Shown here piece after piece: positions 46,485 to 58,000 of a stretch of DNA of 64,000 nt. Position 1 is the stretch's first letter; each line of letters starts with the position of its first letter. The notes below the pieces were generated by a model, which did no database searches, was not told where the DNA came from, and saw nothing but the letters and a program-made list of their open reading frames with translations. The translations under genes and the position numbers were made by a program. Source of the DNA: Miscanthus floridulus (taxonomy: Eukaryota; Streptophyta; Magnoliopsida; Poales; Poaceae); the NCBI RefSeq assembly GCF_019320115.1, contig NC_089589.1:22282580-22346579 (forward strand), read 5' to 3'.

Positions 46485-47061
46485 GCGGACAAGTACAAAA
46501 ACGAACCACCAAATGCACTGGAACTATTAAAAGAGATGCACTACAGCAAAAAGAAAGGATTTGCTCCTGCAGTTCAATCTCTTATTGTAAGTAAAATCAT
46601 ACTTAGTTCACAATCTGATGATACATTAGGTTCATATATCATGATCATTGACCTATCTATGTCTCTTATGCTGCTAGGCTGAAATAGAGGAGAAGCTGAA
46701 TGAACCTGTAGATGATGGTCTTCAACCAAAGGATGTGACTGATGTGATCTCTAAGGCTCTTGTTCAGAAAACTAAGAAGAGCAGGTTTCTTGTAAATGTG
46801 GGGCTCCAAAGCAATGCCACACGTGTTAGTGCTGAGCATGACCTAGAAGAGGAACTGGTGGTGGAGAAACAAACATCAAGTGATCTTAGGGAGGTTGTCA
46901 AGGCTCAACAACAGCAAATGGAAGAAATGATGAAGAAATTCCAGGAGGCAGAAGCAGCTAGGGCTAAGCAAGAAGAGGAGTCGAAGAAAAGGCAAGCTGA
47001 CATTGATGCACTGATCAAGACTTTGATGTCCATGGTTCTAGGATGCCAAGCAACACAGTAA
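46485..47061 (+). pseudogene. Transposase_24-type (Ptta/En/Spm) C-terminal fragment
   Basis: Two exons, 46485-46586 and 46678-47061, join in frame (ttcag before, gtaagt after exon 1; gctag before exon 2). They encode a segment typical of the end of CACTA plant transposases: PPNALELLKEMHYSKKKGF, then an AEIEEKLNEPVDDG stretch, then FLVNVGL. A coiled coil rich in Glu/Gln/Lys (46900-47010) follows and the frame ends MVLGCQATQ. The N-terminal half of such a gene is not visible upstream. It is probably a deletion derivative; possible DNA binding is inferred from the family. Confidence 0.65.
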
Positions 47062-47966
47062 GTTTGTCTTGGGTTATCGGCTGGTGCACTTTGTTGTTGG
47101 TTGCTTATTTTGGTGATGGATGCTGCGCTGTGAACAAGTGGCTGCGTCTTTTGGTTGAATTGATGCATGGCTGTGAACTTATGTGCCTATGAACGACTGC
47201 AGCATGGTCTTTGACCTGTGCATGCACGGCTTTTGGTGATGGATGTATGTTCTGTGAACTATATTCAGATGTATGTGTGAACTGCAGCTGTTCTGTGAAC
47301 TACAGCATGGTCTTTGACCTGATGCATGCTTTGTTGTGCCAAACTTCATATGTAACTATATTTAGATGTATGTGTGATGATGGGACCTTGGCATATTTAT
47401 GTTTATCTGTGATGATCTGTGGTCATCTATGGCGATGTGAATCATGTGAATTTAAATTTGAATGTGTCGTCAATTTAAATGTGAAATTAATGTCCATTTA
47501 AATTTGAATTTGGTGTAATTTAAATATGAATTTTTGCTGATATGTTATGGGCCACAATGGGCCAATTCTACTATGCAATTGGGCTAGCCCAATAGTGTGT
47601 ACTAAAATATGGGCCCAACTAAATCTAAAAAAAAATACACAAAACATGGGCCTAATTGAAGAAAATAGGCCATAAAAAGCCTACTGATGATGTGGCAAGG
47701 TGGCAGCCTAATGACATGGCAACAGCTGAAGTGGCAGCAAAACCATGACGGTTCAAATCATCACCATAGCCTCTTCCTATAGTTGCCCTCCGGTTTATCC
47801 ATGACGATCCAAAAAACCAACATGTGACGTTCTATTTCGGTCCAAAAAATGTATGACGCGGGATAGGTGACGTTTCACTGGACCGTCATCGATAGTTAAC
47901 TGTGACGCGTTTTCGCTTGTCCGTGACTAAATCAAAACGTCACGTAAAGCCAAAATTCTTGTAGTG

Positions 47967-48661
47967 TTTGAATTCAAATTTTTTGAATTTTCAAACGATC
48001 TCGGACGGAGAAATGACCAAAACCGAAATATAGATCCCAAAAAGATCTAAAACATTACAGTTGAGAACTATTTTATTTGACATAATCTGTGGTCCCAAAA
48101 TTCAGTTTGAAGTCCTCACATATTAAAATTCTAAATTTTCAAATGATCTTGGACGGAGAAACGACAAAAACCAAACTTGTAAAACCAAACTTGTAGATCT
48201 GAGGTATACAAACTTCTCACCTTATAATGATTATATTTATTAATAGAGACAATCACCTTATAATGGTTGTCTTTGTTAGTCAATTAATAAAGGCGGATGT
48301 CCCGCTTTAATTGCTCACCTCCATAAATTATGAACAAACAGATATGGGAATTTGTTTGGAGCCTGTCTCGTTATTTTCGGAGGCAGTGCCTAGGAAAACG
48401 ATACTGTGAGAATCCTCATCTTTGGTGGCATCAATTGCTCGGGATTCCGAAACGGTCACAGCGAGCTGACTCAGCGTTTGTTGGACGAAAGCGACCCCAA
48501 TGTGCTAGCCCTTTAGCTAAGTTGCTAGTCTTGGTGGATGTATGTGTAAATATATGCTGATGTTTGGGTAGTTTATACAACGTCAGACAGAACGCTAAGG
48601 AAACAAGCATATAGAAAACTTATAGGGTCGTCATCTAACAGTGGAAGGCAGTAGCAAGTGG
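47967..48661. other. Intergenic between two CACTA elements
   Basis: Contains two diverged copies of an attttcaaacgatctcggac run (47988 and 48134) followed by ggagaaacgac-type sequence. 48360-48545 is related to the region around 40380-42180 and shows the SINE-free site at 48409-48421. No gene. Confidence 0.5.
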
Positions 48662-50399
48662 CACTATGTAAAAAACGATTTTTAGCATCAGGACGAATTT
48701 TTTGTAGGAGCGGCTGGTGATGGAGCCGCCCCTACAGTGGCGTGCTCGGGAGCCCAGACACCAGCCGCCCCTACAAATAGAACAGCAGGGGCGACTGGTG
48801 ATACGAGCCGCCCCTACAAATGGGTCTGATTTGTAGGGGCGGCTCACTCACCCGCCGCCCCCGGCGTTGCTATTTGTAGGGGCGGCTGGTGATTGAGCCG
48901 CCCCTACAAATGCCCCTGTATAAATACCTCCGATTTGTAGGGGCAGTTCAATCACCAGCCGCCCCTACAAATGACCCACATATAAAACAACTGCAGCATC
49001 TTCTTCCTCCACGTGTCACTCACTTCAACCCGTGAAAGAAAGGTGGGGAGGGCCTTGGGCACTACCCAAAAATTGATCTACTAAGGGGAGAAGGTTTTGG
49101 TCTCAAATCCTTTGGTGGAGAGGTTGTAGAAGGTAAGAAAATGCTATTCCACACTTTTTTTTGAAGTTTTAATGGTTGGTTAGTGAGCAATTAAAGTTTT
49201 ATTTTTCTCTCTCTTCTATGGTGCTTGAGCTACTTATGAAGCAAATTAGACCCAAGTTTTAAATGTACTAGGGTAAATTAGGGAGGGGAACAAGATCATA
49301 CCCTTATTTGGTCCATGTTTCTTTATTTTAGTGAACAATTAGTTAGTTTTATGCATGTTTCATGTGCATGTAGATCTAGATCTAGGGTTTGGTTTTTTTA
49401 TTAATTTCGTTTTTGTAAATTTATGTTTGATAAAATTGGACTAGGGTTTGTATGAAAGATATTGGGTAAAGTATAATTGATGCTAATTGTTGTTTTTAAA
49501 ATTGTTTATTGTAATCAATAAATATGTATTTTAATTATTTATGGATAAATGGACCATTAATTAATTTTCCTCTACCATGGTGTGTTTGTATGCTTCATGT
49601 AATTATATTAGATTTATATTCATATATATCTGAAGTATATATAATTATTCTCAAGTAATTATTAATTTGATTCATTTTTATATATATCTGAATAAGTAGT
49701 CCTTTAATGTTTGTTTTGTTGTTGTTGTAAAAGATGGAGTACAGGAACTCTGGGATGTATGGTTCGTTAAGGTTCAAGGCAGGTTTCCGTAAAGAGGTGG
49801 ATAAATTTATTGAAGCCGCAAAGAAGCATGCAACGACATTGAAAGAGAATAAGGATACAATTATTTGTCCCTATAAAGATTGCAAGAACCGTATGGCATG
49901 GACAGATGTGACTATCATCAGATCACATTTGATTATGCGAGGATTTGTTGAGGACTACACAGTATGGATTCATCATGGTGAAACGGTTATTGTTAAAGAC
50001 GAGGATGAGAAGGAATACGACGACAAAACCATAGAATCCCTGTCCCAATATTCAGCAGAGCTTGATGCACGAATGGATTTTGAGTTTAGCAATGAACAAG
50101 GTGGTGATGCTGGTGGTTGGGATGGTAACGACGAAGGTGGTGCCAATAATGATGGTGGAGCACGGGCCGGGGATGAAGATGATTTGGAGGACATGATTCG
50201 AGCCCTTGGACTAGAGATTTTACTAAATAGCCCGAAAGGTCTAGAAAATTTAGAAAGGGTGATAAAAGCATCGAAGGAGACTGTGTATGGTGTTGAAAAG
50301 GGTTGTCCGACACATTGGACATTGCTACATTTTGTGCTTGAGCTGCTCAAACTGAAGGCTAAGTATGGCTGGTCAGACTGTAGTTTCAATGATCTATTG
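48662..50399 (+). mobile_element. Left part of a CACTA element, cut by a gypsy insertion
   Basis: Begins CACTATGTAAAAAACGATTT. A subterminal array with atttgtaggggcggctggtg and gccgcccctacaaat follows at 48700-48980, then a leader and a transposase frame (49734). The sequence is interrupted at 50399/50400 by the gypsy LTR. The rest of the element is not found after the gypsy element, so it was lost at the junction near 60323. Confidence 0.85.
49734..50399 (+). pseudogene. tnp2-type CACTA transposase, N-terminal part, truncated by gypsy LTR
   Basis: The frame opens at ATG 49734 (MEYRNSGMYGSLRFK) with the transposase-associated domain of tnp2 transposases: FIEAAKKHA, IICPYKDCKNR, RGFVEDYTVWIHHGE. 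An acidic, Gly/Asp-rich linker follows, then the start of the next helical region (LLKLKAKYGWSD, FNDLL). The coding sequence stops making sense exactly at the gypsy LTR start (50400); the last codons before the stop at 50427 belong to the LTR. The upstream part is free of stops. It belongs to the same transposase type as 24539-27868 but from a different CACTA family, judged by the subterminal motifs. Confidence 0.88.
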
Positions 50400-53325
50400 T
50401 GTAACACCCTAAAAATTTGCATATTTTGAAATAGGAGAAAAGTGATTAATTTTTCATTTTGTGGGAATTTGAATTTAGGAAATAACAATTTTATTAAAAA
50501 TAAAATTCAATATAAGGTCAACAACGATGAGTGTGCATTCATGCTGCCGCATAATATTTTGTATTGATTGGTTTGTAGTCGGATTTCAAATCGATGAGTG
50601 TGCATTCATGCTATTGCATAATATTTTGTATTGATTGGTTTGTAGTCGGATTTCAAATTGAGTTGAAATTCATTTTGAAAATTCTTTGGAAAAATTAGAA
50701 AAAAAGAAGAAGAATAAAATTTCTTCTCCTTCCTCTATTTTGGCCCGTAGGCCTGTTTTCCGTTGTGGCCTTTTCTTCCCCCGTCGGCCTGCTACGTTTC
50801 TTTCCCGCTGAGGCCCGCTCAGCCTTGCTCTGGTGCTGGCCCACTCTTTCCAGCGCTGCAAGCCGCGCCCCGCTCCAGCCCTTCTTTTCCTTCTCGGGCC
50901 GCTGCTCTCCCTCTCCTCTCCGCTTGGGCCGAAGCCAAGTTCACCGGCCCAGCCGCGCGCCCAGCTGCCTCCGTGGACCCGCGCGCCTCCCTCCACCCAC
51001 TGACAGCCTTGGCCCATAGGTCAGAGGCTTCCCCTTCCTTTCGCCGTGGCCGGGACAGACTCCACCTCCGCGCCGACGCCGCCGAGTCCGGAGCGGTCAC
51101 GACCCGTGGTGCCGTGACGCCCAAGTATCTCGGCTCCATAAATAGCCGGCCACGCCGCCTTCCCCGTCTCATCTGTTGCTCGGTTCTTCGCACCGCCTTA
51201 TCACCGCCGCGTTAGATGCTGACCGCCGCCGTCCAATGAGCACCGCGTCGCCTCCGTGCTTCCTCCGCCGCCGTAATCTCCCTGGGTGAGTTCGCCTCGA
51301 CACCCTCTTCTCTCCCGTGCCCTCCGTTTATTTTTTCCGTGGTCGGTAGCTCCTTTTCGAGGTTCGCCGCCGAGCTCTCTTTGCTCCGGCCATGGCGCCG
51401 CCGTGCTCACTGCCGCTGGCAGTGTCCTGGTTTTGGTCTTCTCTCTCTCCCCATCAAATTGATTCTCGGCCGTCGATTTCTAATCCAATGGATCAGATGG
51501 AAGGATACCCTTTCGCTGCCGACTTTGCAGATACACCCTTACAATTATTCCCGGCTTAACCCGCAGTCCAAAGCGCATTTACAGATTTCGTTTTCTCTTT
51601 TTAAAAGCGTATTTTGGATCGGCTATATTGAAATACGTTTTCAGTTATTTACAGTTTTGCCATTCAACTTGTTTTGGCCATAACATCTCCGTTCTAACTC
51701 CGATTTGATCCGTTCAAGTTGCGTTAGGTTCATAATTATGCGATCTACATGTTTATGCTACTGTAAAGTAGATTTCCAACTTTTAAAATTTGAGCTTAGA
51801 TTTAATCTATTATTTTCCTATAGGAAATCTTGTTTAAATCATAACTTTTTTGTTTTAGATTCGATTTCCGTGATCTTCGTGTCTGTGTGTTCTTAGCGAG
51901 ACGTAGATTCGTTTTCCAAACTTTTCATCTTGATTCTTTGCTGTTGGTGTACTGTTCTAATCTATAGACTTGTTTGCTTTGCATGACTGTTCCTGTATGA
52001 TTGTATGTTGCTGTGGTTATCGAGTATAGACAGTGAGCAGTTCGTGGGAGATCAAGGGTACGACTTTGACGAGCAGGACCAGCAGGAGTACTTTGCTCAA
52101 GGCAAGTATAGCATGGGATCATCCTTGTTTCCTATTCACTTTAATTCATTAAATTCATGTTGCATGTGTCATCTTGATAGGGATTTCCTAGAATTGGACT
52201 ATTGCCTTGTCACCTATGGGATTGTGCATTTGGGTAGCTTTGCTAGAGCTCAATCAAACTATGATCTTGTAACTTGACTAATGGTATATGCAACAAACAT
52301 TAAAATATGATTTTTAGCAACATGGAAATAGGGGGATGGAGTGTTTAGCTACTTTCTAAATGCTTCAGATTCCTCTCCCTAAGGACTTATCTGTAAGTGA
52401 TCATTCGGGACTTATAGTACAGCTGTGAGGGCTACATGGCTCTGGCTTTAGCTCAGTATGAGGACCTTTTCTAGCTTGTTAGTGGTTACCTTTATGGCGC
52501 AAGAGGGGTGTGTTCCGGGTTGGATATAGTGCGGCCTCTGTCCGTCAGTGTATAGGCTGCGCGTCATTGTGTCTGTCGAAAGGGGAGCTCTACATTTGTA
52601 GGCCACAGAAACCTAGCGGCCCTAACTTGTTAGACGAACCTTTGAAAGGCTTTATAGTGACCCATGCCTGCTCACCTTGGAAGTGTTTTGGGAGTTATAA
52701 ACCCGGGCATATGGGTATCACGACTCACGGTGAAAGTGTACAACCTCTGCAGAGTGTAAAACTGGTATATCAGCCGTGCTCACGGTCACAAGCGGCCTTG
52801 GAACCCTTATGGAATAGATGATCACTAAGTAATATCTATTTATGCTATTCATTACTCATGTTTACATTTGATCATGTGTTATGCAATGGGAATTGAAACA
52901 ACTTGATGCTACTCATAAGCTAAAATTGTGACAACTAAAAGCTGAACGCTGTGAAACCTGTGGCTAGCCTTTTGAGCCTCATGAACCCCGCATTACACTT
53001 GTTGAGTATGACATGTACTTATGCTTGTTTAATTTCATTATTTGGATAAAAATCCCGGATGGGTAACAGATGACTTTGGGTGTGATGATTTTCCTGAGGA
53101 CTTCTAGACTTGTGGTCAACCAGTCGATGTCCCTGTGAAATGGAGCTTCCGCGAGAGATCTTTTTATTATTTCCGCTATACTTATGTAATAACTCTGTCT
53201 TATCCATGATGTAATAAACATTGGTGATGATACTATTCATAATTTGTCGGCTTATGTGTGTGACTGATCTCTGGGCGCACATAAGGTTTTGCACCCCATT
53301 TTATCCTTAAAAATTGGGTGTGACA
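50400..53325 (+). repeat. 5' LTR of gypsy element
   Basis: Starts TGTAACACCC and ends GGGTGTGACA just before the primer site. Its first ~870 bases match 59452-60322. It contains a direct ~78-base internal repeat (gatgagtgtgcattcatgct at 50527 and 50593). A TATA-like ccataaatagcc lies at about 51137-51148, the likely promoter. Confidence 0.9.
51137..51148 (+). promoter_or_regulatory. TATA-like element in gypsy LTR
   Basis: ccataaatagcc follows a GC-rich U3-like region and precedes a pyrimidine-rich stretch. It is conserved in the 3' LTR at 60189-60200. This is inference from position and sequence. Confidence 0.45.
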
Positions 53326-53328
53326 GAT

Positions 53329-53341
53329 TGGTATCAAAGCC
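53329..53341 (+). other. Primer-binding site of gypsy element
   Basis: tggtatcaaagcc, three bases after the LTR end, complementary to the 3' end of initiator Met tRNA with one substitution, as in most plant LTR retrotransposons. Confidence 0.85.
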
Positions 53342-53518
53342 GTGTTGACGGTAGGACGCAAGCCTAGCTAGCAATGGTCGTTTTAGCTTCTTTTGCTTCA
53401 CTCATTTCATGCTTTCTATCTCACCCTTGGTATTTGCTAAAGTTTTATGCTTCTTTTGTCTTATTCTATTATGAAAATTATTGCTTCTAACCTAATCTAA
53501 CTAAGTCTAATTCTGTAG

Positions 53519-54327
53519 ATGTCTCGTGCCCACAAGACTGCCCGCATCAGCACTGGAGGGTACTACCCGCCTCAAAGTTTGTCCATGGAGCCTGAGGAGG
53601 AAGAACCCCAGGAACAGGAATTTGATCCGCCAACACCAGTATCTACGCCTGAGCCCGCTCAGGAGGAACCTCAAGAAGTCGAGGTCGTCGACTTGTCCGA
53701 AAATGAAGAGGAAGACATTATTGAAGAGGATGAGCCGATCCCACCACTGGGGTGGACAATAAAGGTGTGGTATAAGCCGGGTGTGAATCCTCCATTTCAC
53801 ATCACCGACTCATGAGCCTGCTTCAGACCTACTACAGTGACTGGGATGCAGCTGTAGAATACGCCTGCGAGGAGCATACGCACCCTCTTAAAGACACCTA
53901 CTGGAAGATCAGGGTGTGCATCACCATCAAGGATGAGCAGAAAGGCGTGTATCAGTTGGATTCAAACTATGCACACCATGGTCACCGTGCTACCATGGAG
54001 GATGGCATAGAAGATGCAGCCGCTGAAGCTTGCATAGGTCTCCATGGTCGCCGATTCGAGGACATGAAGGATGATCAATATTGATTCCTTCCTCATCAAC
54101 ACCCAGAATTGGGATGGGCGATGATGGACCCGCAGGGCACGGATCCAACTACCGAAGCGATGGTACACTTTGGTTATGAGTCTATGTCAAAGATTCGCCG
54201 ATTGGAGAATCAATTGAAGGCGCAGCAGGAAGCTATCAAGAGGCACCAGCAGGTGATAGACGAACAAAGGGTGTGCCTTAATTTGCCAAAGATGTATGAG
54301 GAGCTTCCCCATAAGTATCGCCCATAG
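53519..54327 (+). pseudogene. Extra ORF upstream of gag with histone H3-tail-like N-terminus
   Basis: ATG at 53519 follows an acceptor-like ttctgtag. Residues 1-19 read MSRAHKTARISTGGYYPPQ. After Met removal, Arg2, Thr6, Ala7, Arg8, Ser10, Thr11, Gly12, Gly13 and Pro16 coincide in position with the histone H3 tail, with Ile at the Lys9 position. Residues ~24-83 are strongly acidic and Pro-rich (EPEEEEPQEQEFD, ENEEEDIIEEDEP). The frame ends at 53815, overlapping the next ATG at 53812 as ATGA. That second frame continues with a compact region (YYSDWDAAVEYACEEH, AHHGHRAT), is interrupted by TGA at 54082 (CGA to TGA would explain it), and ends at 54327 after a coiled coil (SKIRRLENQLKAQQEAIKRH). 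I infer one original protein of ~270 residues with one frameshift and one stop. Its function is unknown. Confidence 0.7.
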
Positions 54328-55008
54328 ATGTTGGAGTCCCTCTTTATTATGTAATAACACGATAGTAGTACGAGTTGAGTTGAGTCTAGTCGAGTCTATT
54401 AGTGCGGTGTGAACATTGGTGTGTTTAGTTGATTTGTTATTATATTTATGTGTGAGTTGGATCTTTGTAATGTGTGCTGGAACTTTGTGGGCATGTCTGC
54501 AAGTTCCATATTTAAGAATATTAAAGATTGGGTCAATAAATGAATAGTTGGGTATGTCACATCTTGTTCTCTCGGAATCTGTTTTTTGGAGCAGTCTGCC
54601 TTTATCTTAATGCCAATTAAAATCTACATGACCAAAGATTATGAATTTTTTATGGGAACAACTAGACTTAAGCATATTTCTAATGCCTCTGTAATGACCC
54701 CCATATCTGATCTGGTTTGTGAGATATCTCTGTTTCAAGTTAAAATTTCTGCGCAGTCTGGAATCTGGAAACAGTTTTGGTTGTATCCTGTTTTTCAGTA
54801 ACCTAACGACAGAATCTGGGAATGTGGTCTGAATATAAGTTGTAGATAATTTCTTCACCTTTACAACCATATAAAGTACGCCTTATTTGGAATTCGGGAA
54901 CTCGAGATATGACTGTTTTACAGAGCTGCTGATGTTGAGACTCGTCCAGAAAATTTTCAGAATGTATTCTAACTTGGAGACTTCTGAATTTTGAATGTTT
55001 GATAACAG

Positions 55009-58000
55009 ATGTCTGGAAGAGGAAGAGGTTGAGGTCGTGGAGGTGTTCCCCCACATCCACCACCACCACCACCGACTATTGAACAACTCTTGGCAGTACA
55101 GACGCAGCTCATGCAAACGCTGGTGCAGAATCAGCAGAACCAACAAGGTGGTGGAGCACCACGTGATAAGCGTGGTGAATTCTTGAAGGGCCGTCCCCCG
55201 GTGTTCTCTCGTGCCACTGAGCCACTGGAAGCAGATGATTGGCTTCGTGCAGTGGAGAGGCAGCTCAACATAGCTCAATGTGATAATCAGCAGAAAGTGT
55301 TGTACGCTTCAGGACAGCTCCAGGGAGAAGCTCAGGACTGGTGGGAATCATTTGAGTATGGACGTCCCGCCAACGCTCCTCCTGTCACCTGGCAGGAGTT
55401 CAAGGAGAATTTCAGATCTTATCACATACCAGAGGGACTAATAGATCTCAAGCAGGAGGAGTTCAGAGCTCTGAAGCAGGGATCCATGTCTGTCGCTGAG
55501 TACCATGACAAGTTTGCTCAGTTGTCACGCTATGCTCCAAATGAAGTGGCTAATGATGCTGACAAGCAACACCGCTTTCTCAAAGGTTTGTATGATGGTG
55601 TGTAGCTCCAGCTTATGTCCAATACCTATTCCAATTTTCAGACACTGGTAAATCGCACTATTGTTATTGACAACAAGCGCAAGGAGATGGAAGCCAAGAA
55701 GAGGAGGCTTCAGGGACAGGCCTCTGGGACCAATACTCGTCCACGTACCAACCCTCAGCAAGGTTTTCAGCAGAGGTTTCAAGGACCACCCAGTCAGTGG
55801 AATCGTGGTCAGTATCCTCAGCGCAACCCAAACCAGCAACAGATTGGTAATCAACGTCCTCAGCAACAGAGTGGTCAGCAGACGCCACGACAAGGAGCGC
55901 CCAATAACACCCCTATGAAGACTAGTGCCCCTAGCACCCCTAGCAAGTGCTTCCGTTGTGGCAAAGGTCACTTGTCTTATAATTGCCCTAAGAAGCCCAA
56001 CCCGCAAACCCCCTAGAAGCAGAACAGCAACCAGAAGCCAACACAGTATGGGAAGGTGAATCATGTGTCCACCGAGACGGCACTTGCGGAACCAAAAGTC
56101 ATGCTCGGTACGTTCAATGTCAACTCAACCCCCGCTACTGTTCTTTTTTATTCTGGAGCTTCGTATTCGTTCATATCACAAGCATTTGTTAGAAATCATA
56201 GCGTACCATTATGTGCCATGCAAAATCCCATATTAGTAAACTCATCAGGTGGAAGTATGCAAGTTTCATATCGTTGTCTTTCGACTAGTCTATCCTTAAG
56301 GGGGGTAGAGTTTAAAGTGAGCCCTATTGTGTTGAGAGCATCTGGTATAGATGTGATTCTGGGTATGGACTGGATGAAGCAACAACAAGCAGTGATCTAG
56401 TGTAAAGAGAAGGTAGTTGTTGTGACCGCACCCAGTGGAGAAAGAATCAGTGTTAATGTTGTAATACAAGCACAGCCGACAGCCACAGTGAACCAGCTTG
56501 ATGAAAGCGGCAACAAGGAGGACCCAGTGGTGGATGAATTTCCAGATGTGTTCCCCGATGATTTGCCAGGTATGCCACCTAACCGTGATATTGAGTTTAT
56601 TATTGAATTATTACCTGGAACTGCACCTATAGCTAAGCGTCCATATAGGATGGGGGTTAAAGAATTAGAAGAACTTAAGAAACAAATTACGGAGTTACAG
56701 GAGAAGGGTTTTATTCGTCCTAGTTCGTCACCTTGGGGAGCACCAGTTATATTTGTTGACAAGAAGGATGGTACTCAGAGGATGTATGTTGACTATCGAT
56801 CGCTCAATGAGGTTACTATCAAGAATAAGTATCCGTTGCCAAGAATTGATGACTTGTTTGATCAGTTGAGAGGTGCTTGTGTTTTCTCTAAGATTGATCT
56901 TCATTCCGGCTACCATCAATTGAGGATTCGTGCAACGGACATACCCAAGACAGCTTTTACTATGAGGTATGGTTTGTATGAGTACACTATTATGTCATTT
57001 GGTTTGACCAATGCACCTGCCTACTTTATGTACATGATGAACAAGGTGTTCATGGAGTTTTTGGATAAGTTTGTGGTGGTATTCATCGATGATATATTGA
57101 TATTCTCCAAAACAGAAGAAGAGCGTGATGTACATCTGAGGTTGGTCTTGCAGAAGCTCAGAGAACACAAGTTGTATGCTAAGCGAAGCAAGTGTGAATT
57201 CTAGTTGAAGGAAGTTTCTTTCCTTGGCCATGTTGTCTCTAATGGTGGAATTGCAGTAGATCCAGGTAAGGTGAAAGATGTATTGAATTGGAAGCCACCA
57301 ACAGATGTGGGACAGATTCGTAGCTTCTTGGGATTAGCTAGATACTACAGAAGGTTCATTGAAGGTTTCTCTAAGCTTGCCAAGCCAATGACAGCCTTGT
57401 TGGAGAAAAATGCTAAGTTTGTGTGGTCCGAGAAGTGCCAGGCTAACTTTGAAGAGTTGAAGAAGAGGTTGACTACAGCCCCAGTATTGGTTTTGCTAGA
57501 TCTGAATAAGAGCTTCTCGATCTATTGTGATGCATCTCGTCAAGGACTTGGATGTGTTCTTATGCAAGAAGGCAGAGTAGTGGCTTATGCATCCCGACAG
57601 TTGAGAAAGCATGAGTTAAATTATCCTACTCATGACTTTGAGTTAGCAGCAGTGGTTCATGCTTTGAAGATATGGAGGCACTATCTTATTGGGCATAAGA
57701 GTGACATCTACACTGATCACAAGAGTCTGAAGTACATTTTCACTCAGACAGATTTGAACATGAGACAACGTCGATGGTTAGAGTTGATAAAAGATTATGA
57801 TTTGGAGGTACACTATCATCCTAGAAAGGCGAACGTTGTTGCCGATGCCCTTAGTAGGAAGAGTTATGCCAATGAGGTGCAAGTGACATCGATGTCAAGT
57901 GAGTTGTGTGCTGAGTTTGAGCGACTAAATTTAGGCTTTGTCACTAATGCAGTGGAGTTGGTGTTGGAGCCTAAATTAGAGCAAGAAATACGTAAGGGTC

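Larger units (their letters stand above)
44305..47966 (+). mobile_element. CACTA element, 3.7 kb
   Basis: Left end CACTACAAGAAATTTGGCTT and right end (minus strand) CACTACAAGAATTTTGGCTT differ at one of the first 20 bases, and similarity extends through tacgtgacg. TTT flanks both sides. Subterminal tgtgacggt / atgacgtt-type motifs occur at both ends. The body keeps the C-terminal part of a Transposase_24-type gene and a minus-strand acidic frame. The tnp2 transposase is absent, so it is non-autonomous. Confidence 0.92.
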
